Positions 41,989 through 52,381 are shown, counted from the first letter of the stretch. The stretch is 64,000 bases of DNA from Flavobacterium saccharophilum (GCF_900142735.1 NZ_FRBY01000001.1:682001-746000); one strand, 5' to 3'. Made by a program: numbers and translations. The notes: generated from the sequence alone by a model not told the origin.

Positions 41989-44900
41989 TTATTCGACTAT
42001 GATTTTCTTAGCCGATGCTGCATCTTCATTAATTAAATAAATGTAGTACACTCCTTTTGGCAATCCGGACAAATCGATTGTATTATTTGTACTGCCAGAA
42101 TCAAGAGTAAATGTTTTTACCAATTGCCCGATTGTATTATAAACCGTTACTTTTTCTAAGGCGATATTGTTAATATTTACTTCGCCTTTTGTAGGGTTTG
42201 GATAAACAACCACTTTATCAAAAACAGATTCTTCTACACCTAAGGTACAAGTTGCGGAATACATAGTGTTTTCTTCCTTAATCTTAGACCAGTTTGCGTT
42301 TGAATATGCCGGATCGTCTACTTTAATACAGCTTAAAGTCTTGGTTCTTAAAAAACTAGTATATATCGCAACATCATCCTTTTTGTCAGTTTGTGATGGT
42401 AAAACGAAGTTTTTGTTATTTCCATTTTGAACATTAAGTGACGATAAAGGATTATTTTCAACAAAAATAAGTTCTAAAAGAGGGTTCTGCGAAAGATCAA
42501 CACTAGTCAATTGATTGTTACCTAAATTTAGATATTTTAAAAGAGGATTCTGACTAAGATTAATTTCAGTAAGTTTATTGTCATTAATATATAGCCATAC
42601 CAATTTTGGATTTGAAGCAACATTAATCTCAGAAATATTAGTATATATACAATTTAATTGATTTAAATTAGGGAGATTAGATACGTTTAAAGTTGTTAAG
42701 TTATTGCTGCCGCAATAAATGCTTTCTAATTCAGGATTTAACGAAAAATCAATACTAGTCAACAAGTTTCTGTCTGCGGTTACATAATGAAGTTTTTTGT
42801 TTTGAGATAAATCAATTTTTGAAACCTGATTCATACTGAATGTTAGATTAAATAATTCAGTGTTTGCAGAGATATCTAAACTTGTTAATTTGTTTTCATG
42901 AATAGAAAAAACCCTCAATAGTGCATTATGGCTAATATCAATAGTACTTATGCTATTATAATTACAATCTAAATAAATTAATGCTTTAAAGTTTTCTATT
43001 CCTGTCATATCAGAAATATTAGAACTAGAAACATCTAAGGAGGTTACTTCTTTAATACTTGAAGTTGCTACTTTTCCATTTTTTCCATCTTTGTCAATTT
43101 CTAATGCTATTAATTTATCTTCAAAATTAGAATCTGGAATTAAGGTATAATCTGTACAGTCAAGACTGTAGCTTGCTGAAGCATCTTTAAGTGCCATCCA
43201 ATTTGTTGTCGAATAGTCAGCGTTATCAACCTGAATACAAACTAAGTTAGGATTATTAGTAAAGTTAGAAGTAAGCGCAAAATTGTTGTTGTTTCCGTTT
43301 TTTAAATTTAAACTTACTAATGTGTTTGTACTACAATTTACAACTGTTAATGTTGGATTCTGAGAAAGATCTAAAACTGACAAAACATTTCCGGAACAAT
43401 CTAAAGTGCTTAAGCTTGTAAAACCTTTGATTCCTGTTAAGTCTTTGATAGCAGCTGAAGCCACATCTAATGAAGTAATTGTTGAAATACTACTATTTAA
43501 AACAGATCCATTTTTACCATCAGTATCGATATTTAATGCGATTAATTTATCTTCAAAAGCAGGATCCGGAATGGCCGTAATTTGCGAACAATCTACTGTA
43601 GAATAGGAAGCAGTTGCCTCTTTAAAATCAGCCCAATTTTCATTAGAGTAAAGGGCATTGTCGACTAAAATACAGGTTAGTAGTGGATTTTTTGTAAAAT
43701 CAATGGCAACTTTAGATAATTGCATATTGCCGTTATTACCATTTCTTAAATTTACAGTGGTTAATAGTTTGTTCTCAGAACAAAGCAAAGATGCTACAGA
43801 AGTGTTAGAAACATCAAGGCTTGTTAGTTGATTTGCAGGACACCATAATGTCGATAATTTCTTATTGTTAGAAAGATCAATAGCTGTTAATTGATTATTA
43901 CCACAAGCTAAGAGACTTAAATTAATATTTGTAGAAAGGTCAAGATTTGTTATTTCATTATAATAAAATGACAAGTATTCTAACGCTATATTGTTTGAAG
44001 TATCTAAGCTTTTTAGTTTGTTATAGCCTGCATTTAAATTAGTTAAAGCTAAATTTTGAGAAATATCAAGTGTCGTCAGTTGATTAGACATCACGCTCAA
44101 ATTTGTCAACGAAACAAAATCCTGAATTCCTGTTAAATTAGTTATAGAAGCATTATACAGATCTAGATCAGTTATCGAAGAAATTTTTGAAGTCTGAACT
44201 TTACCATCTGGTGATCCTGAATCAATACCTAACGAGATTAATTTATTTTCAAAATTAACATCAGGAATTAAAGTATAATTAACACAAACTACATTATAGT
44301 TCGCGGCACTATCTTTATAAAAGATAGCTGTTCTTGTTGTTGCAAACGCGGCATCATCAACCTGAATACAGCTTAAAGTTGGATTTTTGGTTAACAAAGC
44401 ACCTTGGAAATTGGTATTATTACCGTTTTTTAGGTTTAATGATATTAACGCATTTTCCATAACATTAATATAAACCAATTTAGTGTTTTTAGAAACATCT
44501 AGTTTCGCGATTTGATTTTTATTAGCCTGCAAAGTGGTAAGTTCAGTGTTTATCGCCAAATCTAAGGCAGTCAACTTGTTTCCATGACAATACAATTCAA
44601 TTAACTTTGAATTTTGAGAAAGATTTAAAGAAGACAAGTTGTTGAACTGACAGTTTAAGTACTCAAGAGCAGTAAAACCTTCAATTCCTGTTAAGTCTGA
44701 AATCTCACTTAACTGTACATTTAAATCGGTAACCTTTGAAATAGATGACGTTAAAACTTTTCCGTTTTTACCATCAATATCAATTTTCAATTCGATTAAT
44801 TTATCTTCAAAATTACTGTCCGGAATTAAAGTAAAAGCAGTACAATCTTCTGTAAAATAAGAAGTTTGATCTAGTTTTCCGTTCCAGTTATCATTAGAAT

Positions 44901-46332
44901 ATTGAGCATTATCAACCTGAATACAGCTTAAAGCAGGATTTTTAGTGAAGTTAACATTAAACCAATCCAAGTTGGTGTTGAAACCGTTTTTTAGATTTAA
45001 GCTGTTTAAAGCATTGTTCGAAAAATTAATTGTAACCAAAGCAGGATTTTTTGTAATGTCTAAACTGGTAATTGAATTATAAGAACAGTTTAAACTTGTC
45101 AGCAATGGCAATGTACCTGGATCAAGAGTCGTTAATTGATTTTCACTGCAGTTTAATACCGTTAGTTTTTTGTTTGCTGCAAGATCTAAAGCTGTCAGTA
45201 CATTTGTAGAACAGTTTAATGATTGTAAAGATGCAAAGTCCTGAATTCCGGTTAAGTCTGAAATGGAACTGTTTGATAGGTCTAAAGTTGTAATTGATGC
45301 AATATCTTTGGTAATAACTTTGCCATTTTTTCCGTCTTTATCAATATTTAAAGCAATTAGTTTATCTTCAAAATTGGCATCAGGAATCAAAGTAAATGCA
45401 GGGCAGTCTGTATTGAATTCTGCAGAAGCATCTTTAATTGCCGACCAATTTGCATTAGAATAATTTACATCATCAACCTGAATACATTTTAAATCTGGGT
45501 TGTTTTTAAAATTAGTAAAAGCAAGATCTAAATTTGTATTAGCACCATTTTTTAAATTTAATGATACCAGCTTATTGTTCTCACAAGCCAGCTCAGTAAT
45601 TTTAGGATTATTAGAAATATCTACGCTTGTCAATTGATTATCTAGGCAATCAAACATAATTAATGCTGCGTTTTTAGAAACATTTATAGCCTTCAATTGA
45701 TTATCATGACACATAAAATATTCCAATAAAATGTTGTTAGAAACATCTAAAGAGGTAATTTTATTAGTATGACAATAAAAAGTAATAAGCGCTGTATTTT
45801 TCGACACATTTATAGCGGTAAGCTGATTGTTGCCACAGTTTAAGTAGTTTAAAGACTGATTGTTGTCTACGTCTAAAGAAGTAAGGATGTTTGACGAACA
45901 GGTAAGGTTTGTTAATGAAGTTAAAGCCGAAATATTTAAAGAGGTTAACTTGTTAGCATAACAGGACAAATCAGTTAATGCTGTATTTTTTGAAACGTTA
46001 AGAGTAGTTAACTGGTTTTTTGAGGCAGATAAACGTTGTAAGTTTATGTTAGCGGATAAATCTAAATTTGTTAAAAGATTTTCAGAAACTGATAACTGTG
46101 TTAAAGAAGTAAAATCCTGAATTCCCGTTAAGTCTGAAATAGCACTTTTAGAAACATCTAAAGAAGTTAATGAAGCAATATTTGCTGTAAGTACCTGCCC
46201 GTCTTCTGGCGCAGTGTCATAACCCAGAGCAATTAATTTTTTTTCAAAATTAATATCTGGTATTGCAGTGTATTGTTGGGCATAAATAGAAAAGTTTGCT
46301 AATATTAGCAACAAGAGTAGTTTTGCTTTCAT
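41989..46332 (-). CDS. Giant leucine-rich-repeat surface protein secreted by T9SS
   Basis: A 1447-residue exported protein: signal peptide (ends SIYAQQY), six successive LRR modules, and a C-terminal T9SS type A sorting domain (~1370-1447, VVVYPNPTKGEVNI ... LPKGVYYIYLI ... KIIVE). Each module begins with an N-cap of the form IPDxNFExKLIxLxID...DGKV (at about 22, 312, 499, 684, 918 and 1063), continues with 2-12 repeats of ~21 residues (LxxLxCsxNxLtxLdlsxN), and closes with a C-cap CIQVDDxxYSNxNWxxxKD...C. LRR surfaces of this kind bind proteins or glycans (family knowledge). The internal modules are so similar that unequal crossing-over is likely to alter their number. It has its own terminator. 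Confidence 0.9.
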   Translation of the reverse strand: MKAKLLLLLILANFSIYAQQYTAIPDINFEKKLIALGYDTAPEDGQVLTANIASLTSLDVSKSAISDLTGIQDFTSLTQLSVSENLLTNLDLSANINLQRLSASKNQLTTLNVSKNTALTDLSCYANKLTSLNISALTSLTNLTCSSNILTSLDVDNNQSLNYLNCGNNQLTAINVSKNTALITFYCHTNKITSLDVSNNILLEYFMCHDNQLKAINVSKNAALIMFDCLDNQLTSVDISNNPKITELACENNKLVSLNLKNGANTNLDLAFTNFKNNPDLKCIQVDDVNYSNANWSAIKDASAEFNTDCPAFTLIPDANFEDKLIALNIDKDGKNGKVITKDIASITTLDLSNSSISDLTGIQDFASLQSLNCSTNVLTALDLAANKKLTVLNCSENQLTTLDPGTLPLLTSLNCSYNSITSLDITKNPALVTINFSNNALNSLNLKNGFNTNLDWFNVNFTKNPALSCIQVDNAQYSNDNWNGKLDQTSYFTEDCTAFTLIPDSNFEDKLIELKIDIDGKNGKVLTSSISKVTDLNVQLSEISDLTGIEGFTALEYLNCQFNNLSSLNLSQNSKLIELYCHGNKLTALDLAINTELTTLQANKNQIAKLDVSKNTKLVYINVMENALISLNLKNGNNTNFQGALLTKNPTLSCIQVDDAAFATTRTAIFYKDSAANYNVVCVNYTLIPDVNFENKLISLGIDSGSPDGKVQTSKISSITDLDLYNASITNLTGIQDFVSLTNLSVMSNQLTTLDISQNLALTNLNAGYNKLKSLDTSNNIALEYLSFYYNEITNLDLSTNINLSLLACGNNQLTAIDLSNNKKLSTLWCPANQLTSLDVSNTSVASLLCSENKLLTTVNLRNGNNGNMQLSKVAIDFTKNPLLTCILVDNALYSNENWADFKEATASYSTVDCSQITAIPDPAFEDKLIALNIDTDGKNGSVLNSSISTITSLDVASAAIKDLTGIKGFTSLSTLDCSGNVLSVLDLSQNPTLTVVNCSTNTLVSLNLKNGNNNNFALTSNFTNNPNLVCIQVDNADYSTTNWMALKDASASYSLDCTDYTLIPDSNFEDKLIALEIDKDGKNGKVATSSIKEVTSLDVSSSNISDMTGIENFKALIYLDCNYNSISTIDISHNALLRVFSIHENKLTSLDISANTELFNLTFSMNQVSKIDLSQNKKLHYVTADRNLLTSIDFSLNPELESIYCGSNNLTTLNVSNLPNLNQLNCIYTNISEINVASNPKLVWLYINDNKLTEINLSQNPLLKYLNLGNNQLTSVDLSQNPLLELIFVENNPLSSLNVQNGNNKNFVLPSQTDKKDDVAIYTSFLRTKTLSCIKVDDPAYSNANWSKIKEENTMYSATCTLGVEESVFDKVVVYPNPTKGEVNINNIALEKVTVYNTIGQLVKTFTLDSGSTNNTIDLSGLPKGVYYIYLINEDAASAKKIIVE

Positions 46333-46421
46333 AGATTAGTTTTTGAATTTTGGCAGATCAAAAAGGAAAATGGAAGTCATTTTTTTTCAGATCAACATTT
46401 GTTTTTTATTCTAAAGAATTG

Positions 46422-46463
46422 AAAAAAAAATCCCACTTCCAAACAAATGAAAAATGGGATTTT
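46422..46463 (-). terminator. Terminator of the FN3 lipoprotein gene
   Basis: AAAATCCCA / TGGGATTTT with nine A on the left. It is closely similar in sequence to the terminator at 41931-41970. Confidence 0.7.
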
Positions 46464-46491
46464 AGTTTATTTTAATTCAGAAGTTCAATTT

Positions 46492-47184
46492 TTAAAGGGT
46501 TTTAAATGTCCAAACCTGACCAACAGCTTCTCCTCCCTTGTTGTCTTTTACCACAACTCTCCAGAAATATTCTTTTACAGGTTCAAGTGTTACATCAACG
46601 GAAACGGAACTATTATTCTCCATTATTTTCGTTGTTGGTGGATTTGCAGTTCCAAAGTATACATCATAATTAAGTATGTCTGCTGTATCAACATCAGTGG
46701 CAGTCCATTTTAGAGTTGCTGTTATACCTGCAACAGTAGTATTTATAACTGGCTGTACTAAATTTGGTGCAAAAGGCAAATGATTGACAAAAGCATTCCC
46801 GGCAGTATAAAATTTAAATGTAGCAGAATAATCGCTAGATGCTTTTTTACTATCAGTTGCTTTTACTCTCCAATAATATGCGGTATTTTTCTCTAGCGTA
46901 AAAGAAGTATTGTTAGCTGCAATTTCGTCAACTGTATTAACAATTTGAGCAAAAGCATTGTCTTTTGCAACTTGTATTTGATACGTTACGGCATCTTTAT
47001 TTTCATCGGCTGAAATTCCCCATTGAAATTCAACAACATTATTGGTACATAATTTATTGTCTACCGGACCAACTAAAGAGGGAACGCTTGGTGCAACATT
47101 TTTTTCTTCTGTTACCGGATCATCGCCGCCTCCACATGAAATTAGTGAGAATCCAAAAATTAATAGGTATATAAAATTCTTCAT
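46492..47184 (-). CDS. Fibronectin type III lipoprotein
   Basis: A 230-residue lipoprotein (lipobox FSLISC, Cys ~17, followed by GGGDD, which favours surface export in Bacteroidota). Two FN3-like domains: ~33-127 (VPSLVGPVDNKLC, YQIQVAKDNAF, TAYYWRVKATDS) and ~137-230 (APNLVQPVINTTV, YDVYFGT, KEYFWRVVVKDNKGG). It starts 2 bases after the upstream LRR gene, so the two are one operon; it may anchor or receive the LRR protein at the surface. Confidence 0.8.
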   Translation of the reverse strand: MKNFIYLLIFGFSLISCGGGDDPVTEEKNVAPSVPSLVGPVDNKLCTNNVVEFQWGISADENKDAVTYQIQVAKDNAFAQIVNTVDEIAANNTSFTLEKNTAYYWRVKATDSKKASSDYSATFKFYTAGNAFVNHLPFAPNLVQPVINTTVAGITATLKWTATDVDTADILNYDVYFGTANPPTTKIMENNSSVSVDVTLEPVKEYFWRVVVKDNKGGEAVGQVWTFKTL

Positions 47185-47186
47185 TT

Positions 47187-50100
47187 TTATTTTTTTATGA
47201 TTTTAATATATTCTGGAGTTTCTAAATAGATTTTGGCTGCGTAAATACCTGAAGGCTGATTTTCAAGATTTAATTTTGCTGTTCCATTTTCGATCTTATA
47301 AGTATCATGAGATACTAACTGACCTCCAAAATTGTATAATTCTATTACTGCTTCATTTTTAGTTGTTGGAATTTCAATTTCAAAAACTCCCGAAGTAGGA
47401 TTTGGATACACTGAAAGAATTGATCCTAGAATAGTTTGAGAATTGATCTTTTTCGAGTAAACTCCTTCACATGCTTTTGAAGTAGCAACTTCAATTAGCC
47501 CGCCTTCTTTAAGTTCTAAAGAAAAACTAGCATCAGATGTTTGAAATTGTTCAGTACCATCTACAAAAACAGTAAAAGGTGCAGTACCGGCAGTAATTTC
47601 AACATTTACTTTTTTAGAATTTGTACTTAAAGTTCCTGCTACAGGAGCTGCTTTCGCGATTGCAACATTAAAGGTTTGTTCGTAAACTTCACCAGGTACT
47701 GTTATAACAATAGTATATGTTCCAGGCGCTAAGCTGCCTATTTTTAGTACATTGCCTGTAAAAGTATACGCTTTGTTGTTTATCGTTGCTGCATAAGCTA
47801 CAGCTGCTGTTGCAGTAATATTGATCTCCCCATTTTTTTCGTTAGCACAAGATTCGCTTTTTACTTCAATAGCAAAGTTTGTTGTAGGCAAACTAAAACC
47901 GCATTCAGTATTATAGCTGGCAATAGCATCTTTGTAATCAGCCCAGACAGTGTTGGCATATTCAACATCATCTACAGTAATACAAGATAAGGAAGGATTG
48001 CTTTTGAAACTATTGTATGTTTTGCCGTCCAGTACTTTATTGCCACCATTTTTCAGGTTTAATTTCATTAAATTATTATGGTCGCAAATAATTTGAAATA
48101 GTTTTGGGTTTTTTGAGAAGTCTAATGTAGTCAGTTTATTATAAGATAGATATACAAGTTCTAATTGTGCATTATTAGAAAAATCTAAATTTGTTAATTC
48201 ATTAGACGGAAGTGATAGCCTTTTTAGATTTGGATGTTTTGTTATATCAACCGTTGTCAGGCTGTTATAACCAGCATTTAATATTTCTAAATCCGGATAG
48301 ATTGAAATATCTAATGTTTTTAGAATGTTCATTTCGCAAACTAAGGTTTTCAGTAATTTGTTTTCAGGAAAACTAACGTTTGTCATCTTATTATTAGACA
48401 CATTCAACGAGGTCAATTTTGTGTTTTTTGAGATATCAAGTCCAACAATTTTATTGTTAGTACTCACATCCAAATATTCTAAAGCAAGATTATGAGAAAG
48501 ATCGATGCTGGTCAGTAAACCTTGCTGCACATTTCCAACATCTTCCGTATTTGATCCCGCGCAAGATAATTTTGTTAAGGCTATGTTGCTTGAGACATCT
48601 ATGCTTGGCAGTCTGTTCATCGAACAGTTAAGTGTAGTCAATGCTAAATTTTTAGATACATCCAGAGTTGTTAAATTATTGCCGTAAAGAATTAATTCAG
48701 TTAAGGCTAAATTGTTAGAAACATCTATAGAAGACAAGTCATTTTGCGTACAGTCTAATTTTTTTAATGCTAAATTGTGAGAGACGTCAATGCTTGTTAA
48801 AACACCATTGCCGTTGTTTGGCAGGGTTAATTCTTCAAGTGCAGTAAAATCTTGAATTCCTGTCAGATCTGTAATTTTTAGATTGGTGTAGTAATCACTT
48901 AAATTTAAGCTTTTAAGGTCAGAAATTTTGCTCGTCATCACTTTGCCGTCTTCAATTCCGTCAATTCCTTTCTTAATCAATGATTTTTCAAAATTTAAGT
49001 CTGGAATAAGGGTGTATTTTGGGGCTGCACATTCAGTTTCAGAAAATAGGACAGAAGCATCTTTTTTTGCTGCCCAAGTCGCATTTGCGTACGCAACATC
49101 ATCTACTAATATACAGTATAAGCTTGGATTAGCTATAAAAGATAAATCAGCAGTATTTAATAATGTGTTTTTTCCGTTTCTTAAATTTACTGATTCAAGG
49201 CGCAAATTGTTATTACATTGCAATGTAACTAAAGCTGTATTTTTAGATACATCCAAAGTAGTTAAGTCATTGTATTCTGTTTCTAGAAACTTTAAGTTTA
49301 AGTTGTTCGAAAGATCAAGAGCTTTAATCTTATTTGAAAAACAATGTAAATGGGTCAGTTTTGTGTTTGCAGTTACATCAAGACTTGTTATTTGATTCTG
49401 AAAACAAGTAAGAGCTGTCAATTCAAGATTTTTTGATGTATCTAAAGTGGTCAGTTTATTAGTAACGCAAGATAAAACTGATAGCTTACTGTTGCTCGAC
49501 AAATCCAATGCTGAGATCTCATTCTGACTACATTCTAATATAGTCAAATTGATATTTTTTGTGACATTTAATGTTTGGAGCTTATTAGAATAACAGCTTA
49601 ATTGATTTAGTGATACGTTATTAGAAACATCTAAGTCAGTGATTGCATTCCATCCTACATTTAGCTTAATTAAGGCAGTGTTTTTGCTTACATTAATGCC
49701 TGTTAATTTGTTTGAATTTAGAAATAGGGAAGTTAATGAAACGAAATCCTCTATTCCTGTAACGTCTGTTATAGCACTGTTTGCTAAATCTAATGTCGTT
49801 AATTTATTAATAGAATTAGTTGCTACCTGGCCATCAACAGTGCCAGAATCAATTCCTAAGCTGATTAATTTTTTTTCAAAATTTTGGTCCGGAATTTTTG
49901 TGTATTGAGTAGGTGCTTCATTAATATCTACCACAGAAATATTGTCAACTAAAATTTCAGAATCTAAGCTTCCGTAAGTATAAACATCTACTTCGATATT
50001 TTCGTTAACAGTAGAAGTATATTCAAATTCAACTTTTCTCCATTCAGTTGTAGAAAAAGTAACATCCGATTTTTTGATTATTTCTTCTTTAAAAGTACCT

Positions 50101-50426
50101 GGTTTATGATAGATACTAAAATCAAGAGAAGTAAACGTTCCGGAAAGAGCTCTATGATATAAAGTTATACGATACGTTTTATTTGCCTGTACAGCAAAAT
50201 ATTCACTATTAATAAAATTAAAAGTGCCGCTGACAATCTGCATGTTAACACTTGAACTTCCGTTTTGAGCCGTTGAACTCTGAGAAGCCCATCCGCTCAT
50301 AAAACGATACCAATTAGCCGGCTGAGATGATGACGTCCAGGTTTCAAAATTACCATTAGGCACCAAATTGGTTTGGGCCATTGTAGTTAAAGAAAGCAGT
50401 AATAAAAAAAGTAGTTTTGTTTTCAT
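47187..50426 (-). CDS. Large LRR surface protein with N-terminal carbohydrate-binding-like domain, secreted by T9SS
   Basis: A 1079-residue protein: signal peptide (LTTMAQT), residues ~20-170 a CBM4/9-like jelly roll (NLVPNGNFETWTSSSQPANWY, AVQANKTYRITLYHRAL), two LRR modules with caps at ~178 and ~472 (same N-cap and C-cap as the neighbouring giant protein), a Cys-paired SprB-like beta domain (~845-990, SESCANEKNGEINITAT...GTYTIVIT), and a T9SS type A tail (~1000-1079, VYPNPTSGVFEIEI...PSGIYAAKI...KIIKK). It is related to the 41989-46332 protein by descent. An adhesin or glycan-binding role is inferred. Confidence 0.9.
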   Translation of the reverse strand: MKTKLLFLLLLSLTTMAQTNLVPNGNFETWTSSSQPANWYRFMSGWASQSSTAQNGSSSVNMQIVSGTFNFINSEYFAVQANKTYRITLYHRALSGTFTSLDFSIYHKPGTFKEEIIKKSDVTFSTTEWRKVEFEYTSTVNENIEVDVYTYGSLDSEILVDNISVVDINEAPTQYTKIPDQNFEKKLISLGIDSGTVDGQVATNSINKLTTLDLANSAITDVTGIEDFVSLTSLFLNSNKLTGINVSKNTALIKLNVGWNAITDLDVSNNVSLNQLSCYSNKLQTLNVTKNINLTILECSQNEISALDLSSNSKLSVLSCVTNKLTTLDTSKNLELTALTCFQNQITSLDVTANTKLTHLHCFSNKIKALDLSNNLNLKFLETEYNDLTTLDVSKNTALVTLQCNNNLRLESVNLRNGKNTLLNTADLSFIANPSLYCILVDDVAYANATWAAKKDASVLFSETECAAPKYTLIPDLNFEKSLIKKGIDGIEDGKVMTSKISDLKSLNLSDYYTNLKITDLTGIQDFTALEELTLPNNGNGVLTSIDVSHNLALKKLDCTQNDLSSIDVSNNLALTELILYGNNLTTLDVSKNLALTTLNCSMNRLPSIDVSSNIALTKLSCAGSNTEDVGNVQQGLLTSIDLSHNLALEYLDVSTNNKIVGLDISKNTKLTSLNVSNNKMTNVSFPENKLLKTLVCEMNILKTLDISIYPDLEILNAGYNSLTTVDITKHPNLKRLSLPSNELTNLDFSNNAQLELVYLSYNKLTTLDFSKNPKLFQIICDHNNLMKLNLKNGGNKVLDGKTYNSFKSNPSLSCITVDDVEYANTVWADYKDAIASYNTECGFSLPTTNFAIEVKSESCANEKNGEINITATAAVAYAATINNKAYTFTGNVLKIGSLAPGTYTIVITVPGEVYEQTFNVAIAKAAPVAGTLSTNSKKVNVEITAGTAPFTVFVDGTEQFQTSDASFSLELKEGGLIEVATSKACEGVYSKKINSQTILGSILSVYPNPTSGVFEIEIPTTKNEAVIELYNFGGQLVSHDTYKIENGTAKLNLENQPSGIYAAKIYLETPEYIKIIKK

Positions 50427-50725
50427 AGAATAAGTTTATGATTCGGTCGCGCAAGTCTACAAATTTTAAATTGTTTTTCCTTACGGGAAGACGTAAAGGA
50501 GCTATTTTTTATCAATAATTTAATTTTGAGGAAGAGATAATAAAAAAGGGGATTAGTAATATTTCGTAAGAAATAGTTTAAGTCTTTGCAGTAAAGGACT
50601 TTGTTGTTGTTTTACCTTTTCTTAAATCATAACTAAAAAATCATAAGACAGTGTTAATCGTTAGTATTATGTAACAAAAAATCATAATTTAGGCCCATAT
50701 TTTAACTTTTATTATAATTACATAC
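50427..50725. other. Divergent intergenic region, LRR operon and S8 peptidase
   Basis: No gene. It contains a weak hairpin AAGTCTTT/AAAGGACTT (50580-50601) and three direct copies of AAATCATAA (50624-50632, 50638-50646, 50679-50687) in front of the S8 peptidase gene, which could be regulator sites. Confidence 0.4.
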
Positions 50726-52360
50726 ATGAGTCATATAAAACCAAATAGTTTATCTGCTTTTGCATTACTTGTTTTAGCAGGTTGTAGTGTAACGCTACAA
50801 GCACAAAATTCAACTCCAAAAACAGCGATTACTGCTCCTTTAGCTATTGTAAAAAAAGCTCCGGTTACTGAAAATGAATTAAAAAGATGGAGCCATCTTG
50901 ATTTGGCAAAAGATACCATTGCGGGAATGAGTGTGGATAAGGCTTATGCCGAATTATTACAAGGAAAGACGGGTGTTAAAGTAATTGTTGGTATTGTAGA
51001 TTCAGGTGTTGATATAGAACATGAAGACCTAAAAGGAATGATTTGGACCAATCCTAAAGAAATACCAGGAAACGGAATCGATGACGATAAAAACGGTTTT
51101 ATTGATGATGTTCACGGTTGGAATTTCCTTGGTAACGCAGTTCATGAAAATCTTGAAATGACACGTGTTGTTAAAAAGGGAGATGATGGTTCTGCACAAT
51201 ATAAAAATGCTTTGGCTCAGTATAATGAGAAATACGAGAAAGCATTAAAAGATAAACAACAAGTAGACTTTTTATTGGAGGTTCACAATACTATTAAAAA
51301 GGAATTAAATAAAACGACTTATAAACTTGAAGATTTAAGTACAATCACTTCAACCGATTCAAAAGTTGCTCAAAGTAAAGATATAATGACTCAAATTTTT
51401 ACAAATGCAGGTCCGACTTTTGATCCTGAAGCAGAATTAGAAGAGTATAGAAAACAAGTCTATGATCAGTTGGATTACAGCTTAAACAAAGAATTTGACG
51501 GAAGAAAAATTGTAGGCGATAATCCGGAAGATATTAAAAACGATCATTACGGAAACAATGTTGTCTTTGGCCCGGATAAAGAAGAAGCACTTCACGGAAC
51601 GCACGTTGCCGGAATTATTGCTCAAGTTCGTGGTAATAATTTAGGAGGAGACGGAATCACTAATAACGTTGAAATTTTAACGGTAAGAGCCGTGCCAGAT
51701 GGAGACGAATATGATAAAGATATTGCATTGGCAATTCGTTATGCAGTAGATAATGGAGCAAAAGTAATTAACGGAAGTTTCGGAAAAAGTTTTTCTCCAC
51801 ACAAACAATGGGTGTATGACGCTTTAAAATATGCAAAGAAAAAAGATGTTTTAATTGTTCATGCGGCTGGAAATGACGGATACAATATTGACGAAACAAA
51901 AAACATTAATTATCCAAATGATTCTGAAGACAACCTAAAAGAGTTTACAGATAACGTGATTACAATTGGTGCAATTAATAAAGCATATGGAGAAACTGTT
52001 ATAGCTCCATTTTCAAACTTCGGAAAAATCAATGTAGATGTTTTTGCTCCGGGTGAAGAAATTTACGCAACGGTTCCAAACAATAAATACAAATATTTGC
52101 AGGGAACATCAATGGCGGCTCCAAATGCTGCCGGAGTTGCTGCCTTAATTCGTTCTTACTATCCAAAATTGAAAGCTTCTCAGGTAAAACAAATTTTGAT
52201 GGATTCTGGAGTTGCACTTCCTTCAAAAGTAGTTTTAGGAGAAAATCCTAATCCAAATGAAGCACCAGTGGCTGTTTCATCAGTTGAATCATCAAAAACA
52301 GCTAAAATGGTGAATGCTTATAATGCATTGCTAATGGCTGAAAAAATGTCGAAGAAATAA
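50726..52360 (+). CDS. Secreted subtilisin-like serine peptidase (S8) with large insert
   Basis: A 544-residue protein with a signal peptide that looks lipoprotein-like (LLVLAGCSV, Cys ~19). The catalytic triad is complete: Asp in VGIVDSGVD (~92), His in LHGTHVAGI (~290) and Ser in LQGTSMAAPNAAG (~460). About 195 residues separate Asp from His, far more than in subtilisin; the extra stretch (~140-260) is charged and helical (VVKKGDDGSAQYKN...KDKQQVDFLLEVHNTIKKEL) and is typical of a Bacteroidota S8 subgroup. There is no T9SS tail. Probably a surface or periplasmic processing protease, paired with the M1 peptidase gene 58 bases downstream. Confidence 0.9.
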   Translation: MSHIKPNSLSAFALLVLAGCSVTLQAQNSTPKTAITAPLAIVKKAPVTENELKRWSHLDLAKDTIAGMSVDKAYAELLQGKTGVKVIVGIVDSGVDIEHEDLKGMIWTNPKEIPGNGIDDDKNGFIDDVHGWNFLGNAVHENLEMTRVVKKGDDGSAQYKNALAQYNEKYEKALKDKQQVDFLLEVHNTIKKELNKTTYKLEDLSTITSTDSKVAQSKDIMTQIFTNAGPTFDPEAELEEYRKQVYDQLDYSLNKEFDGRKIVGDNPEDIKNDHYGNNVVFGPDKEEALHGTHVAGIIAQVRGNNLGGDGITNNVEILTVRAVPDGDEYDKDIALAIRYAVDNGAKVINGSFGKSFSPHKQWVYDALKYAKKKDVLIVHAAGNDGYNIDETKNINYPNDSEDNLKEFTDNVITIGAINKAYGETVIAPFSNFGKINVDVFAPGEEIYATVPNNKYKYLQGTSMAAPNAAGVAALIRSYYPKLKASQVKQILMDSGVALPSKVVLGENPNPNEAPVAVSSVESSKTAKMVNAYNALLMAEKMSKK

Positions 52361-52381
52361 AAATATAAAATACTAATCACG

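Noticed and set aside
41989..46332. Regular short repeats that could suggest a CRISPR or minisatellite array
   Set aside because: The period is ~63-66 bases in frame and encodes leucine-rich repeats with N- and C-caps; there are no identical repeats with unique spacers.
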